NCBI RefSeq assembly: GCF_010093595.1
Contig: NW_022985471.1
Location: forward strand, 8,756 to 64,664
Direction of reading: 5' to 3'
Length of the DNA: 55,909 nt
From: Mytilinidion resinicola
Taxonomy: Eukaryota > Ascomycota > Dothideomycetes > Mytilinidiales > Mytilinidiaceae
Shown here: piece by piece, positions 20,711 through 32,345 of the stretch
Position numbering within the stretch: the first letter of the stretch is position 1
Layout of the letters: every line of letters starts with the position of its first letter
Notes under the pieces: model-generated
The model's input: only the letters and a program-made list of their open reading frames with translations
Database searches by the model: none
Told to the model about the DNA's origin: nothing
Program-made: the position numbers and the translations under genes

Positions 20711-21848
20711 TCATATGGTTGGAGACCGTCTGAGAGATGAGATGGAGTCCCGGGGTTTGATTTCCTTCAGAGTCATAGAGAAGAATTTCCCATCTCTACA
20801 AACAAGGTTCGAGACTTCGGAGGCTTCGAATTTCGGCTTTGCCCTGCTTCGTTCGGCCTCAAGAACCCGTCGCTCGAAGTCTTTGAGAGTCTTGCTTTTA
20901 CCGCCGTCTCCTTGAAGAGCGTAACGTTTGCGGGATCGTATAATTGAATATTGCGACCCAAGTCCAACGTTCGATGAGTACGCGGTAGGCGAAGACGACT
21001 CACTCGTTGCGAAACGAGCATGACGATCTCCGGACCTGCGGGTGATGCCGATGAGAGATTCGGGATCGGTGAGTTGACGAGCGCTGGATCTTTCTCGTCT
21101 CACCCCCCCAGTGATGTAGATTAGGGAAAGGCATGTAATCATAGCCACAACCAGTGCTACCATGCCAGCACGCCAGAAGCGTCTCATTATCTTCGCTTTA
21201 TGAAACGAAGGCTTATACCTAATAGGGCAGGATGGAGCCGCGGTCTTGACAATATGGACGGATCGAGCGGTCGGAGGCGGTCGTAAGGGTTGATTCAATG
21301 CTGATTGACAGTCCGAAGAAATCGTATGGTTACTGGCCTGCGTATGAATTGAGCAAACGTCTTTGAACGCGTCAAGTCACGCATAAGTGTCTTACTTCTT
21401 CATTTGCGCACCACTCCCAAAAATCTTTCTTCGCTGTCCACCGCGCCAAATCGTTGGTTTGTATGGCTGGGGGTAGATTCGCGATAGCAACAACCAAGCC
21501 CAGAAACGTCGCGATAGCCACCACTGCAGTGAGAGTAAGATGTTTCCTCCACTCTTTCAGTTTTTGGCGGGTATTGGCGCGAAGATTATGAACATTTTCT
21601 ATACAGTTGCTAATGAAGCAGCCTATGTTGTCCGCTATAGTGAAGTTGGTGACGTCGATTCCTCGACCACGACCGATTTCCTGGAATAGCGGCATCCACG
21701 AAGGCATGATGAACGACTTTGACGCAGCCACGAGAAATTGATACCTGTGGCCGTTTTTACTTGTGAAAACATAGCACGAGTACGAGTTCACGTTGTTTGT
21801 GACTTGACACGACGAATGTGTTGGCTTCGTGCCAGAGAAAGGATACAA
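20711..21848 (-). CDS. Two-TM hypothetical protein
   Basis: Exon 1 ends at 21396 and exon 2 runs 21337-20711 (intron donor GTAAGA, acceptor CGCAG), which keeps the frame open for up to 359 aa. Two hydrophobic stretches are seen: LTLTAVVAIATFLGLVVAIANL near residue 120, and AGMVALVVAMITCLSLIYI after the splice. Between them lies LARWTAKKDFWEWCANE, then a Cys-containing stretch (SSDCQSAL). A tryptophan/cysteine linker of this kind after a TM is common in fungal orphan membrane proteins. The C-terminus is basic and probably cytosolic. The first codon is not settled: 21848 is not ATG, the first in-frame ATG is near 21706, and an upstream exon is possible. Confidence 0.5.
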
Positions 21849-22839
21849 ACGTAGGGTAAAGAGGGGAACACGTCCTCAAATACGATAACAAACCACTAAA
21901 CCTGCAAGATGCCAACTTAAGAGAAAGCGGTTGGGCGTTGTTCAACTATTATTGGTTCATGGACAGGGTGGCACTCAGTGGCACAGAAACTACAGCCAAT
22001 GGCAGATATCCCAGGCATAAGGCAGCAACAAGGCGTACTTGGAGAGGATCAGATTCCGGTGAGCGAACTGGGGTTATCACCTTGGCCATAGAGGAGATAA
22101 AAATGAATGAAGATGGCATAGTTAACGTGAAATAAACTTATTCTGACTGTTCTAGGGTGTTCTGGCCGATGATAGCAATGGAACACTTGCATCCTAGTTT
22201 ACAATGCCTTGTCATGTGATTTGCTCCTCGTTTACGACTGTATGAGGTGCTTCAATGTACTCAAAATAATCTGGACAGGATGTAAAGTTTCGCACCCTTC
22301 AAAGTGGAAGTTGAGGCATAGAACTGAGGACATAAATTGAATGAAGATGTATATGAGCAAGTAGAGGTCTCCTACACTTTAGAGACTCGGGTCTTTCACT
22401 AGTACTCTGCTCGAAGACTTCCAGTTCTCTAAAGTGGGCTCACTCGGTACACTAAAGTATCATTGAAACCCGTAGGGCATGAAATTCGATCGCAGATGAG
22501 TAGATGTTAGGAGGTTGTGTAGTGAGTCGAGAAGACGAAGTAAAAGTGAATGCAGGTTGGAATGACCGCGCCAAGAGCCCCAAGAAGCTCGGACATTATT
22601 CTGCTTACCGGCGCACGGGCGGTTTGTTTTGTTATCGACCTTGACTCGGCAGCGCACCATCTCTTCCTCAACACCACCGCACCCATCGCGATATTGCTGC
22701 TGCTTTCTGCTGCTTCATCACGAGCTCTTTAATATCCGATGATATAGAGCCTTTCATCCCTATCTTGCATTGCGTGCCTGGTCCCACATCACCCCACCGC
22801 CACAAAGACGTCACCGCAACCACCAGCTCCACCACCGCC
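21849..22839. other. Divergent intergenic region, no gene seen
   Basis: About 1 kb between the two-TM gene (minus) and SRC1 (plus), expected to hold both promoters. Pyrimidine-rich sequence near 22660-22800 precedes the SRC1 start. Confidence 0.5.
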
Positions 22840-25055
22840 ATGGCGACAGAACCCGACTATCTAGATCCCTCCTTCGAGCCCAGCTCCGTCACCGTTCCGC
22901 GCCTGCGAAACATCCTCCTGGAGCACGGGGTCCAGTACAACTCATCGGCGAAGAAACCCGACCTCATCGCTTTGTTCAACGAGCACGTTGCGCCAAAGGC
23001 CTCCAAGATCCTGAAGTCGCGATCGCGGACAAAGCGCTCTACCAAGGGCATAGAAGATGTGCCATCTAGTCAGTCGAGTACTCTGGACGACGCGGAGGAT
23101 GAGGTGCCTGTGCTACCTACACTCAGCACTGTGAAGCGCACCTCTCGGAGGACCACCCGCGCCGCGACCGAGGAGGAGGGCGATAAGACTTTGGTACCCG
23201 GTCTACCGGCTACTACCCGAGGAAAGACTCCATCCAAAGCTGCAAAGCATGCTCGAGAAACATCGGATGTGGAGGTTGAAGAGCGCCCCGCGGCCCGGCG
23301 CACCAGACACAGCGTTACGCCCGCTGTGAAAGATGAGGAGTCGGAGCCGGAAACATGGCATCGACATGACGACACCGAGAGTCCCTTCACTGCGGACAAT
23401 CCCTTCCAGAGCGGCAGCTCTCCTCTTCAAGCAGATACACGACCCGACCGACGACGAAGGACTCTTGGGCTCGTCGAGAAGGAGAAGAGGAAGAGTAGCA
23501 CAGCGAGGCGTCGGACAGAACAGCCAAGAGTGGAACAACAGGACGATGGCATTGTCGTCCCCACTAGGAGAACTTTTGAGATGCCGGCAACGCAGCTCAA
23601 GCGGGAGAGAGCGTCTCTAACGCCAAGCGCACAGATTAAGCGGGAGAGGGTGTCTGCGACGCCCAGTGGCCTAGAACCCGGAGAGGAATTCACACCGGAG
23701 GAGACCATGGATCTCGTTCACGAGCAGGAACAGAACGGCGATGTCGCGGTCCTGCCTCCGCGACGAAAGAAACAGCCAGCAAAGTCAACTGGCACTCTCA
23801 AAGCTGGTATCTGGGCCGTGTCTCTAGCATTGGCAGGTGGTTTGGGTACCGTATGGCGACAAGAGAAGCTTGCGGTTGGGTACTGTGGCGTTGGACGCGA
23901 CCAGCCCTCTCTGGCCGGTATCGATATCCCAGAATGGGTGAATGACTTCATCCCGCAGTGCGAACCATGCCCACCACACGCATATTGCTACGGCGACCTC
24001 GAAACAGTGTGCGAGCCGGACTTCATACTAAAGCCACATCCATTCTCACTTAATGGACTGGTTCCGCTTGCCCCGACCTGTGAACCAGACAGCGAAAAGG
24101 CCCGGCGCATAAGCCAGGTCACCGACAGAACCGTCGAAATCCTCCGGGACCGACGGGCCAAATGGGAGTGTGGCGGCCTAACCGATGGCGACGGCAACCC
24201 CATACCCGCAGTCGAGATGAGCGAGCAAGAGTTGAAAGACGAGATGTCCGCGAAGCGTCGCAAGAGCATGTCGCAGCAAGAGTTCGAGGACCTATGGACC
24301 GGCGCCATCGGCGAGATCGAGAAGCGCGAAGAAGTCGTCACAAACACCGACGGGTATGTAGCTCCCCTCTCCTTTCCACTGTACCCAGCATAAACGCGTT
24401 CTGACACTCGAATCTGTGCTGACAGATTCGTTGCTATCTCTACAGAATCACCGGCCGGCGAACCCTCACCTCCACCTCAACCGCCAACCTCCCCCTCGGC
24501 TGTAGCCTCCGACTCTGGGTTAGAGAATCACTGGAACGACATATTTGGCAGCTTATTGGCATAGTCCTCTTCTTCGCATCTGGGTCGTATGGGTGGTCTA
24601 CTATCACCTATGGTCGCCAGACGGAGGTGAGGGCGAAGAAGCTTGCGAAGTACGCTCTCGACCGGCTCGCGTCTCATGCGGCGCTGAACTCGCAGGAGCC
24701 GGGGGCGTACCCGGAAGTGGGGATCAGTATGACACAATTGAGAGACGACGTTTTGCGAGACGAGTTCTCGGCGAAACGGAGACAGAAGCTGTGGGAGAAA
24801 GTGCAGAGCAAAGTTGAACATAACTCCAACGTTCGCGCAGCGGTGCGCGAAGGCAGGAGCGGTGACGTAACGCGGATGTGGGAATGGATCGGGCCCGTGG
24901 AATATCTTGAAGATGGGCGTGGGAGTGGACGGCGGGACAGCGGCAGGCGAAGTCTGGGGCCTGTCGTTGGATCGAGTCCTGCACGTGTAGGCACGCCTCT
25001 TGGGGACGAGATGAGGCAGGCTGGGAAGTGGGACGAGGGCAGACCGATCTATTGA
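22840..25055 (+). CDS. SRC1: Inner nuclear membrane protein, Src1/Heh1 (LEM2/MAN1) family
   Basis: Exons are 22840-24353 and 24446-25055 (92-bp intron GTATGT...CTACAG), giving 707 aa. The ATG sits in a strong CCGCCATGG context. Residues about 15-50 form a HeH/LEM-like fold (VPRLRNILLEHGVQY, KPDLIALFNEHV). A long basic, disordered Ser/Thr/Arg region follows. A first TM lies near GTLKAGIWAVSLALAGGLG. The lumenal MSC (Man1-Src1 C-terminal) domain starts with PEWVNDFIPQCEPCPPHAYC and continues across the splice site. A second TM lies in HIWQLIGIVLFFASGSYG. The winged-helix-like tail includes MWEWIGPVEY. In yeasts these proteins anchor telomeric and rDNA chromatin and recruit ESCRT-III to the nuclear envelope. 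Length and order match the family. Confidence 0.9.
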
Positions 25056-25418
25056 TGTTTGTGTTTCTCATACGGCTTACAACATAGGTACTCGGGGGAC
25101 GGGGGTCATGCTTCAGAGGCGTTGGACGGGTTGGAGATACCTATTCTCATAGACTGATAATGTTTACATCGTGCATTCATGATGGTTCCCGTCGAGTGAA
25201 CCTGAAGTAATTCATATATATCCCAATTCGAGTAAGAAAGAGCATTCTCTTGTAGCAGACGCAATATGGCACGTGATTATGATCTCTTGGCGCGCTAATC
25301 CAATCGAGGCGCACAAGCGAATCGAGGAATTTCGACACCACAGACCTTCTGCGTTGACAAGCAGCACATTGCCCTCTTCACACGCTTCACCCCACACACG
25401 TCGACGAAATCTGTCAAG
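25056..25418. other. Intergenic and promoter of the eL42 gene
   Basis: About 360 bp between the SRC1 stop and the eL42 start. No coding content seen; presumed ribosomal-protein promoter. Confidence 0.6.
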
Positions 25419-26587
25419 ATGGTGAGTCCTCCGCCTGTTTTTCATTTTGCCAGATACCATGGAATTGGAATTGCGACGCGGGCACGGCTTCGAGACTGGA
25501 GATTGTGGCGAGCGACGACATAACCCCGCTGGACCTTACGGACGCTGGATCGTGGACACGACAATGGGACGGACGGAAATTCAATTGGGAGAGGAGCTTA
25601 GAAGAACGATGCCATATGAGAGCCTAAGAGATTGTGAAAGATGGGTGGGATGGTGTAAAGAGGGTCCGAGATGGACAACAACTTGCCAGAAGAGCCGTGT
25701 CCGTTGGCGAAAAGAGGCAATCAAAGAACTAACATCCATGACAATTTGGGCATGAGATATTAGGCTACGGGTGTGCGAAACGTCTCCATGCAATCTGGAG
25801 AGGCGTCGACATCTCCCATCGCGAAATCGCCAGTCCCGCACCCTCTAAACAGAATTGGACCGTGCCTTCAGGACTGATCGCGAGTCCATAGCCCTTCAGG
25901 ACCACCAGCATTCGCTCTTTCCGTGGGCCCTCGAATGCTAGAACTTCAAGACAATCGGCGGTTGCATCGCACATCTCCGGATTGCGACATTCTCGACAGC
26001 AAACCCACAATTTCAAGTCCGGCGCCGGTCTGACACGCAAGATTCATATACGCCAGAGCTAGTGCTATAGCATCGTCTTTTTTGATCAAACGCTTACATG
26101 TCCTTCTTAGGTGAACGTTCCCAAGACCCGCCGAACCTACTGCAAGGGCAGGGATTGCCACAAGCATACCGTCCACAAGGTACACCCGCCCGTTGTCCTC
26201 CTTTCGAGTCGCATGTTGATAGCGCCCTAGGTCACACAATACAAGGCGGGCAAGGCATCGCTGTTCGCACAGGGAAAGAGGCGTTATGACCGCAAGCAGT
26301 CCGGTTACGGAGGGTACGTAGTCCACGGATGTCTAATTCACAGGACTCCCGCTGATATATTGCAGTCAAACAAAACCCGTGTTCCACAAGCGTGCGAAGA
26401 CTACCAAGAAAGTCGTGCTGAGATTGGAATGTAACGTTTGCAAGACTAAGGCGCAGCTCGCGCTCAAGCGGTGCAAGGTACGGCTTTCCCGCCTTAGATT
26501 ATACTTGGAATTACGGCTAATTATCATCATCAGCACTTCGAGCTTGGTGGTGACAAGAAGACCAAGGGTGCGGCGCTCGTCTTCTAG
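25419..26587 (+). CDS. RPL42: 60S ribosomal protein eL42 (L44/L42A)
   Basis: Five exons: 25419-25421, 26111-26179, 26231-26313, 26366-26477 and 26534-26587. Together they give exactly 106 aa, the family length. The protein begins [20 protein letters not shown] and ends [10 protein letters not shown]. The zinc-binding cysteines are present (CKGRDC near the start, CNVCKTK in the second half). The first exon is only the ATG codon, followed by a 689-bp intron (GTGAGT...CTTAG), a layout often seen in fungal ribosomal protein genes. Residue 56 is proline (TKPVF), the form known from yeasts to be cycloheximide-sensitive. It sits in the E site of the large subunit. Small ORFs inside intron 1 have no recognisable content. 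Confidence 0.97.
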
Positions 26588-27966
26588 ATGCACAACTTTC
26601 CTTCTCTTGTCGTGTTCTTCTGGGATATGGGAATGGTTGAGGGCATGCATTGGGGTTGTCGTGGAGATGAAGGAGGGGTGCACTACTCATGCATCCGGGC
26701 CGAGGATGATTGACGCATCAGACAACAAATCCTTGACTGGCTACGTACTGTGAGCAATGAGCGATGTGCAATCGGCGACATTTTGAAACCCATGACTTGA
26801 GCCTACTAATCAGTAATTCGGTATACTAATCAGCATTCTGCAACCTACCTACTTATAAGAATTTCCCCATCGTTTTCTTACCACTCCACTTGACACCTGT
26901 CGTTGAAAGCATCAACCTGCGAGAAATGCTCGGAACGCAATAGCAGTCGGTGGGTCACGTGATGAACGAGACACCAACTCCAATCCCGGCCCCAGACATC
27001 AACATCATTTCTCTCTCACGCCTTGTCGCATGTTCACGCCTTGTCGCATACAGATCTCCGAAACCACGAGTCCCGTACCACTCGCTCCAACATTCCCGTC
27101 CCCGTGACTTTTCTCAAGCCTGGCTCCACGTCTTCCCCGCATCCCCAGAAAAAGGAAAAGGGCCGTGCCGATGATGCAAGGGGCGAATCAACCTCACCAC
27201 CACCAACATCATCATTTCGTACGACGCAAACTGCCGAGGCATCTTGCACTCCCACCCGTCCCGCGGCGCCAAAGTTCCCCTCCACACCTCCACGTCCAGA
27301 ACGAGCACGACTACTCCGGACTGTCGTTCACCGTTGGTTACTTCCGTCTCGAACAATGCACTTGTGATGCACGGCAGTTGTTGTTACTGGCGTATTACTC
27401 GGAGTGCGTTCAGGCCGAGTACGACCCTCATGCGATGAGCTTATCATGATTCCCAAGATGTCCCAGGAAAGGCGAACCTATTCCCTGGGCGATCATCGTT
27501 TCGGTGGTACGATGCTTTCTTTATGTCCGATGTTTGTTTCCGGACGAGCCGGTCTGTGGTATGATGAACAGTGTCACTATTCGGACATCGTGGTACATTT
27601 CCACGTTCTGCCATGTACCGTCACTGCTAGCAGTCCCACTTAGCCATGATACTCTGTCAAGCGCATTCCCCTTCATCCAATTATCAGCGCAGCACAAGCA
27701 CAATCTGTCCGGCGACCCCGGATACACCCCACGGGGTCGATGTCCGATCGGGGATAGAGATGTGGCTGCAGCGCGCTAGCGCTCCCGTCCCCAGAGGTTT
27801 TGGCTTTGCCAACTAAAACTGTAGGACGATCGTCGTACGTCAGTGCCGCTAGATTTGCCGTTTCCTGTGGCTTCCGGTAGTTGTCCTTCATTATATCTTA
27901 TCTACGTCCCTCCTCTTTACCTTCCTAAAGCAATTGAACTAGATTCGCACTTTTTCAACCTGCAAG
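26588..27966. other. Intergenic, 1.4 kb, no supported gene
   Basis: Several overlapping open frames near 26950-27450 encode Pro/His/Arg-rich sequence in more than one frame and look compositional. I recognise no domain. The part near 27600-27966 is presumably the aquaporin promoter. Confidence 0.4.
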
Positions 27967-29189
27967 ATGACGGACATCAACCATATCGAACGGCTGAAGA
28001 CCAGTGACATGGAACTGGGGGCCACCGAAGCCGTCCAGCGCCATGCCACTCGTCATGTCGTAGAACGCAGACCTATCTCTCAGAGGAAGCTTGATTTCGA
28101 GCATTCCAGGCCACGATGGCTGAGGGAGATGGCTGCTGAGGCCACAGGCGTGTTCTTTTATGGTATGTTCATCAACCCGAATATGTTGTGTGGGAATTTA
28201 CTGACATCGACAGTCTACCCCGGCATCGCCTCAACCGCAGCCTTCTTCCTCAATGACACCGAACCCATTTTTGGTTCTCTCTTCCAGATTGGATGGGCAT
28301 ATGCCATTGGCATTGCTTTTGCTATCATAACATGCGGTCCTACTTCTGGTGGTCACTTTAACCCCGTATGCTCCCTCACATATGCATTCTCAAATCCTCC
28401 AACTAACTTTATTTTTAGGCTATCACCCTCTGCTTCGCCTACTGGCAAGGCTTCCCATGGAAAAAGGTCCCCTACTACATCTTCGCCCAGATCTTCGGCG
28501 CCTTCATGGCCGGCATGATCCTCATGGGCCAGTACCACGAGCAAATCTCCGCCTTCACCGCCGCCTCGAAAGCCGCTGGTCGCGGAACCGTATACAACGG
28601 CGGCCCAGCAAGCATCCTGTGCACGTTCCCCGGCGCGAACCAGAACAATCTCGGCTACCTCTTCCTAATCGAGTTCTTCGTAGACAGCTTCATCGTACGT
28701 CCCCAGCCCCCAACTCTCCCCCTTTCTCAACGTGCGCATAGCGACTAACGCCAACATCGCTAGGGCATCGTAATCTGGGCCTGCCTGGACCCGGCTAACC
28801 CCTTCGTCTCGCCCGTCTCGGCCCCCTTCACCATCGGCCTCGCCTACGCCAACATGGTGTGGGGCTTCGCCAACATCAGCATCTCGACCAACCTCGCGCG
28901 TGACCTGGGCACACGCATCGTGGCGGCCATTTTCTTCGGCGGCGAGGCGTTCAGCTATAAGAATTACTCCTGGATTGCGATCTTGGTGAATGTACCTGCG
29001 ACGTTCTTTGCGACGGCGTACTATGAGCTGGTGATGCGGGATAGTCTGAAGAAGATTGGGACGGGCAGGGCGGTGCATGCGGAGGGGGAGGAGGGGCTGA
29101 CGAGGCATTTGAGCCGCGTGGGGGTTATTGAGGAGGGGATGGCGGGGGTGTTGAGGAATGGGGGAGGGAAGGGGGATGGGAATGTTTGA
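27967..29189 (+). CDS. Aquaporin/aquaglyceroporin (MIP family)
   Basis: Exons are 27967-28162, 28214-28365, 28419-28694 and 28764-29189, giving 349 aa. The N-terminal tail is about 55 residues and cytosolic. The first pore motif is split by intron 2: GGHFN-P|A-ITLC restores NPA. The second half-pore reads SISTNLARDLGTR, so the usual NPA is NLA, while the selectivity-filter Arg and the following Asp (as in glycerol channels) are kept. Six hydrophobic segments are visible, including IFGSLFQIGWAYAIGIAFAI, YLFLIEFFVDSFI|GIVIWACL and WIAILVNVPATFFATAYY. The C-terminal tail is charged. A plasma-membrane channel for water or small solutes is expected; Asp after the Arg favours glycerol-type permeation, but the altered motif leaves this open. 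Confidence 0.9.
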
Positions 29190-29615
29190 GTGGTGGGGGG
29201 GGAGGGCCTTTTGGGGAGAGGGGGGTTTGGGTAAAGTGGAATTCGTACGCGTTGAAAATCAGAACTTGATATGTTTGTAAGAAGAAGTGATGTTTGTGCT
29301 ATGCGCCACGTTTCTGTGCTCCAGCTTCTTAGTAACAGTTGTTGAGCAAGGGGTGTTGAGGTGTGGGGGCGGGAAGGGAGGCGGGGATGTTGGAGAGGTG
29401 GAGATCGGCTTGCGAGAGTGTGAAGTTAATCAGGAAGAGCTTTAGTGCCATGTAAGTGTAGCAGGCCTACACGTTGTACGTGAATGAAGTAGTTGATTGC
29501 AATGTGCTGTGTCTACCTAAAGAAAGAGAAGAACTTGTAGGAGCCGTATAGCTCCTGCCTTTGCCTTGCCCTCGTCAGGCGTACCTGACATTTATATTCT
29601 CGACTTGAAATGGAT
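29190..29615. other. Intergenic between convergent aquaporin and HET genes
   Basis: G-rich 3' flank of the aquaporin (29190-29230 and 29340-29400). No gene seen. Confidence 0.5.
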
Positions 29616-31256
29616 TCATTCTACGGTGATCTCCACGGCATAGTTCCTCCCTCGGGCCAGGAAACCGTTGTCTGGGGGTTTAGGCTTAACGGCCAGTTTC
29701 AGCACCAATCCGTGACCAACGGACTTGGTGATCCGATCGAAGCTATGCTGGATTACTTCACGCCGACCCTTGACTCGAGCAGTCATAAGATATCTGTAAG
29801 AGGACAACAAACCCCGCAGTGTCTCAGTTTCGTCGATGTCTGTTGCAAGATCCGACCACATTGCACCATTCTGTTCGCCTAGCACCACAGCGAATCTCAG
29901 TCGAGTTTCCTTATGCATGAACATCACGGCGGCATACTGGTTATCCATGATCTCCAACAGATTTTTATTTGTCTCATGACCGATCCATGGCCCAACCGAT
30001 CCGCCTCTTCCCACATCAGAGAATCCAGCGTCCTCAAGTGAGGTAGTTGTCAAGGTAAACCTTGACAGCGGCTCCGACCAGGGAATGCGTGGGTCCGTAT
30101 TACTAGGCTGCTCAATGTAGATTTGAGTTCTCTGGGGACTATGGCGAGGATTTCCACGGAAATAGTACAGATTGTAAGCGTGGATTCGAGCGAACTCGTT
30201 AGACTACGGCCGGACTTGTGTGAGATAGATGCCAATTCTGGTGCCATCTGGCCTAAAACAATCTAGCAAGCCTATGATGACGGTGGCTCCATATACGATG
30301 TCCTGTGAGCTGGTATACTCGAGCACTGCAGGAGCTGCTCCTTCACGATTGATCTCCCTCAGGAGAGGTAATGTGATACGAAGACCTCTGTTGGTCAGAG
30401 AGTATTCAGATTGCTCGTTGACTTGGGAGCGAACTATGTGGCCGCATCCGCGAAACTCGAATGGCGATGGGGCCAAAGGTCCAGATCCGTGAGCGCAATA
30501 GTGATCGAAAGGTGAGGTATTCCAGGCAAAGAGTGATTGGTCACTAGATTTCCTCATTATCTCGTGTTGGAGTCGAAGGAAAGCTTTCGAGCCTTCTCCA
30601 TATATCATCGGCATATTCACGTCGAACAAGCCTAATAAGGAGTACGCGATATCTTCCACTCGACTCGTTTGCCTTTTTGAAGCCCATGACATAGTTTGCG
30701 CGATACTGTACTCGCTAAATCTTCTCGTGGAGAGAACCTGCTCCGGGATCCCTGTGATGGCCGTGATTTCCTTCCTCAAGCTCGCTTTAGTTCCGATCTC
30801 TATCCAACGACTGTCGAAGAATACCACGAAACGGGGCGCAATGAGCTCTTGGAGAGTCCATCCCCTCTTGAACCATCTGCTTCCTTTGAATCTCTTTCCG
30901 AAATCTGCCAAGGATAGATCGGCCAAGGAAACATCGGCTAAATACGCATAGCATTCCACAGCATCCCAATACCATCGGTACATCGAGTTTATGGCCTCCG
31001 ATAGCTTAGCACTATTCGTTTTATCGATGCAACATGTGTCAATCCAGACGTACTGGAAGCCGTCCGAGGCAGCTTGCTCGCAGCACTTCTTGATCTTCGT
31101 GTACCCGGCTGGCTCTGGAGCGATGTGTCCTGCGGTAGGCAGGGCTTGAAGAGATACCTCGTCATCTTCCCACGTATGTGAGAGAATGGCATATGGCGGG
31201 ATACCGTTGCCTACGAACTCTTTGAGTTGGACTGTAGCCGTGTCCAGGAGCCGCAT
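29616..31256 (-). pseudogene. HET-domain protein (HET-E/D-like) with one in-frame stop
   Basis: From ATG 31256 the frame encodes a HET-type domain. MRLLDT starts it, then come YAILSHTW, IKKCCEQAASDGFQYVWIDTCCIDK, AINSMYRWYWDAVECYAYLADV, FKRGWTLQELIAP and SRVEDIAYSLLGLFDVNMPMIYGEG. TAG at 30206-30204 then stops a 350-aa product. The same frame remains open for a further 195 codons, from SNEFARIHAYNLYYFRG to AVEITVE, with a composition like other HET proteins of this group. One point mutation would therefore explain truncation of a 546-residue protein. The 350-aa HET domain alone may still be made. Promoter-like module C lies 167 bp upstream. HET domains mediate allorecognition cell death; no NACHT or WD repeats are present here. 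Confidence 0.8.
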
Positions 31257-31422
31257 CGTGTTCCTGGAGGGGCTGATCGGGTATCGACTAGCAAAAAGCA
31301 GACTTCAATAGCGGTTGTTGACTTTGAAGAAAAGAAACGGTTGCAGATGATGATGAAGAAAAAGATGGAAGAGATCTACTTGCCGTCTGCTGCGCCTCCA
31401 CAAGAGGGGTGGAGATGCAAGG

Positions 31423-31611
31423 TGTTTCCAGCCTTGCACGTGATTTGCATCGGAGCCTTCACCATCCGTTAGGCCAGAACGCATGCCATCACCGAGGTCC
31501 GCAGGATAGCATAGCATCCAGTGCCGTTGATAGAAGCTTTCGGTCCCAGAACGGGTGGGATATTTATAGGAGGTGATCACGTGGCAAGTCGTCTAGATAA
31601 AGCCAGCTTCC
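31423..31611 (-). promoter_or_regulatory. Promoter-like dispersed module, copy C
   Basis: Minus strand order: GAAGCTGGCTTTATCTAGAC, GCCACGTG, CTCCTATAAATATCCC, GCACTGGATGCTATGC, then AATCACGTGCAAGGCTG. It lies directly upstream of the HET gene at 31256, with the TATA box about 310 bp from the ATG. The arrangement fits a promoter, and the other three copies show it is a repeated sequence. Confidence 0.8.
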
Positions 31612-31792
31612 TCAACGCCATGTCTATCTGTGAAAACGCTGAAATTCATGAACTGGAGCCCACAAGAATACGCATACGATAGATCGCACAACATGCCGTA
31701 ATTATCACCCGAATACCCCCAGATGTTCCAATAGGATAATTTGTCGGGGTGCATGTGCACTCCGTTTGATCCACAGCAGTAACTTGTTAGTT

Positions 31793-32059
31793 CAGTAAAA
31801 CCTCGTTAAAATAATAGTGGTCCGGGGCTACGGGTCGTATTACTGTATAGATTGTATTACTGTATTAAAGGTCACGTGTAAGGGATTTGTAGGCCAGTGG
31901 CCCCTAAAACGAGGGGCCATAGACCACTCTTCTATACAAAATCCAGCCCGGTTAATATAATATTATATAAGAGAGGGTTAGTAATACTATAGTAAGCAGG
32001 GAGCTAGTAACATTGCAAATATTACTATACACCACTATTATACTAACGAGGTTTTACTG
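31793..32059. mobile_element. Pogo/mariner-like MITE, 267 bp
   Basis: The ends are inverted: CAGTAAAACCTCGTTA at 31793 and its reverse complement ending at 32059. Similarity continues over about 28 bp (ATAATAGTGGT on both sides). The interior is AT-rich with no ORF. The CAGTA...CTCGTTA type of end is common in pogo/Fot-like elements. A flanking TA duplication is not evident, so the exact boundaries are uncertain. Confidence 0.7.
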
Positions 32060-32139
32060 TGTAGTCTTAGTTGTTTATTTAAGACTCTGAAAACTTACTA
32101 AAGAGCAAACGGCCAAACGCCCGGCCAGCGGTAGCGATA

Positions 32140-32334
32140 ATGAACAGGAGAAAGCGAAATCACAAACAACACTGCGTCAGCGCCTGCGTCGGCTCGGGCT
32201 GCTCCGTGACAACCACCACCGACGTCAGCGTGACCGGCGCGGGCGACGCCGTGACGGTGTCAAATACCACACTAGTAACCCAACTACCTGTGTACGTGGA
32301 AACCGACGTCGACGGAGACTCCGAAGAAACCTGA
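32140..32334 (+). other. Short Cys/Thr-rich ORF, possible gene fragment
   Basis: A 64-codon frame includes CVSACVGSGCS and TTTTDVSVTG, similar in character to the Cys/Thr segments of the protein encoded next door on the other strand. No start context or splice partner is evident. It may be a broken copy of such a module. Confidence 0.2.
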
Positions 32335-32345
32335 CATCCGTTGCA

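Noticed and set aside
25447..26326. ORFs on both strands within the eL42 region
   Set aside because: They lie in intron 1 or antisense to exons of a confidently assigned gene and have no recognisable content.
26950..27449. Several overlapping Pro/His/Arg-rich ORFs upstream of the aquaporin
   Set aside because: Open in multiple frames with similar low-complexity composition; no domain, no consistent splice structure.
30180..30215. Intron that would remove the TAG in the HET gene
   Set aside because: The only GT...AG pair around the codon is about 11 bp apart, too short for splicing, and no longer in-frame pair with good donor context was seen.
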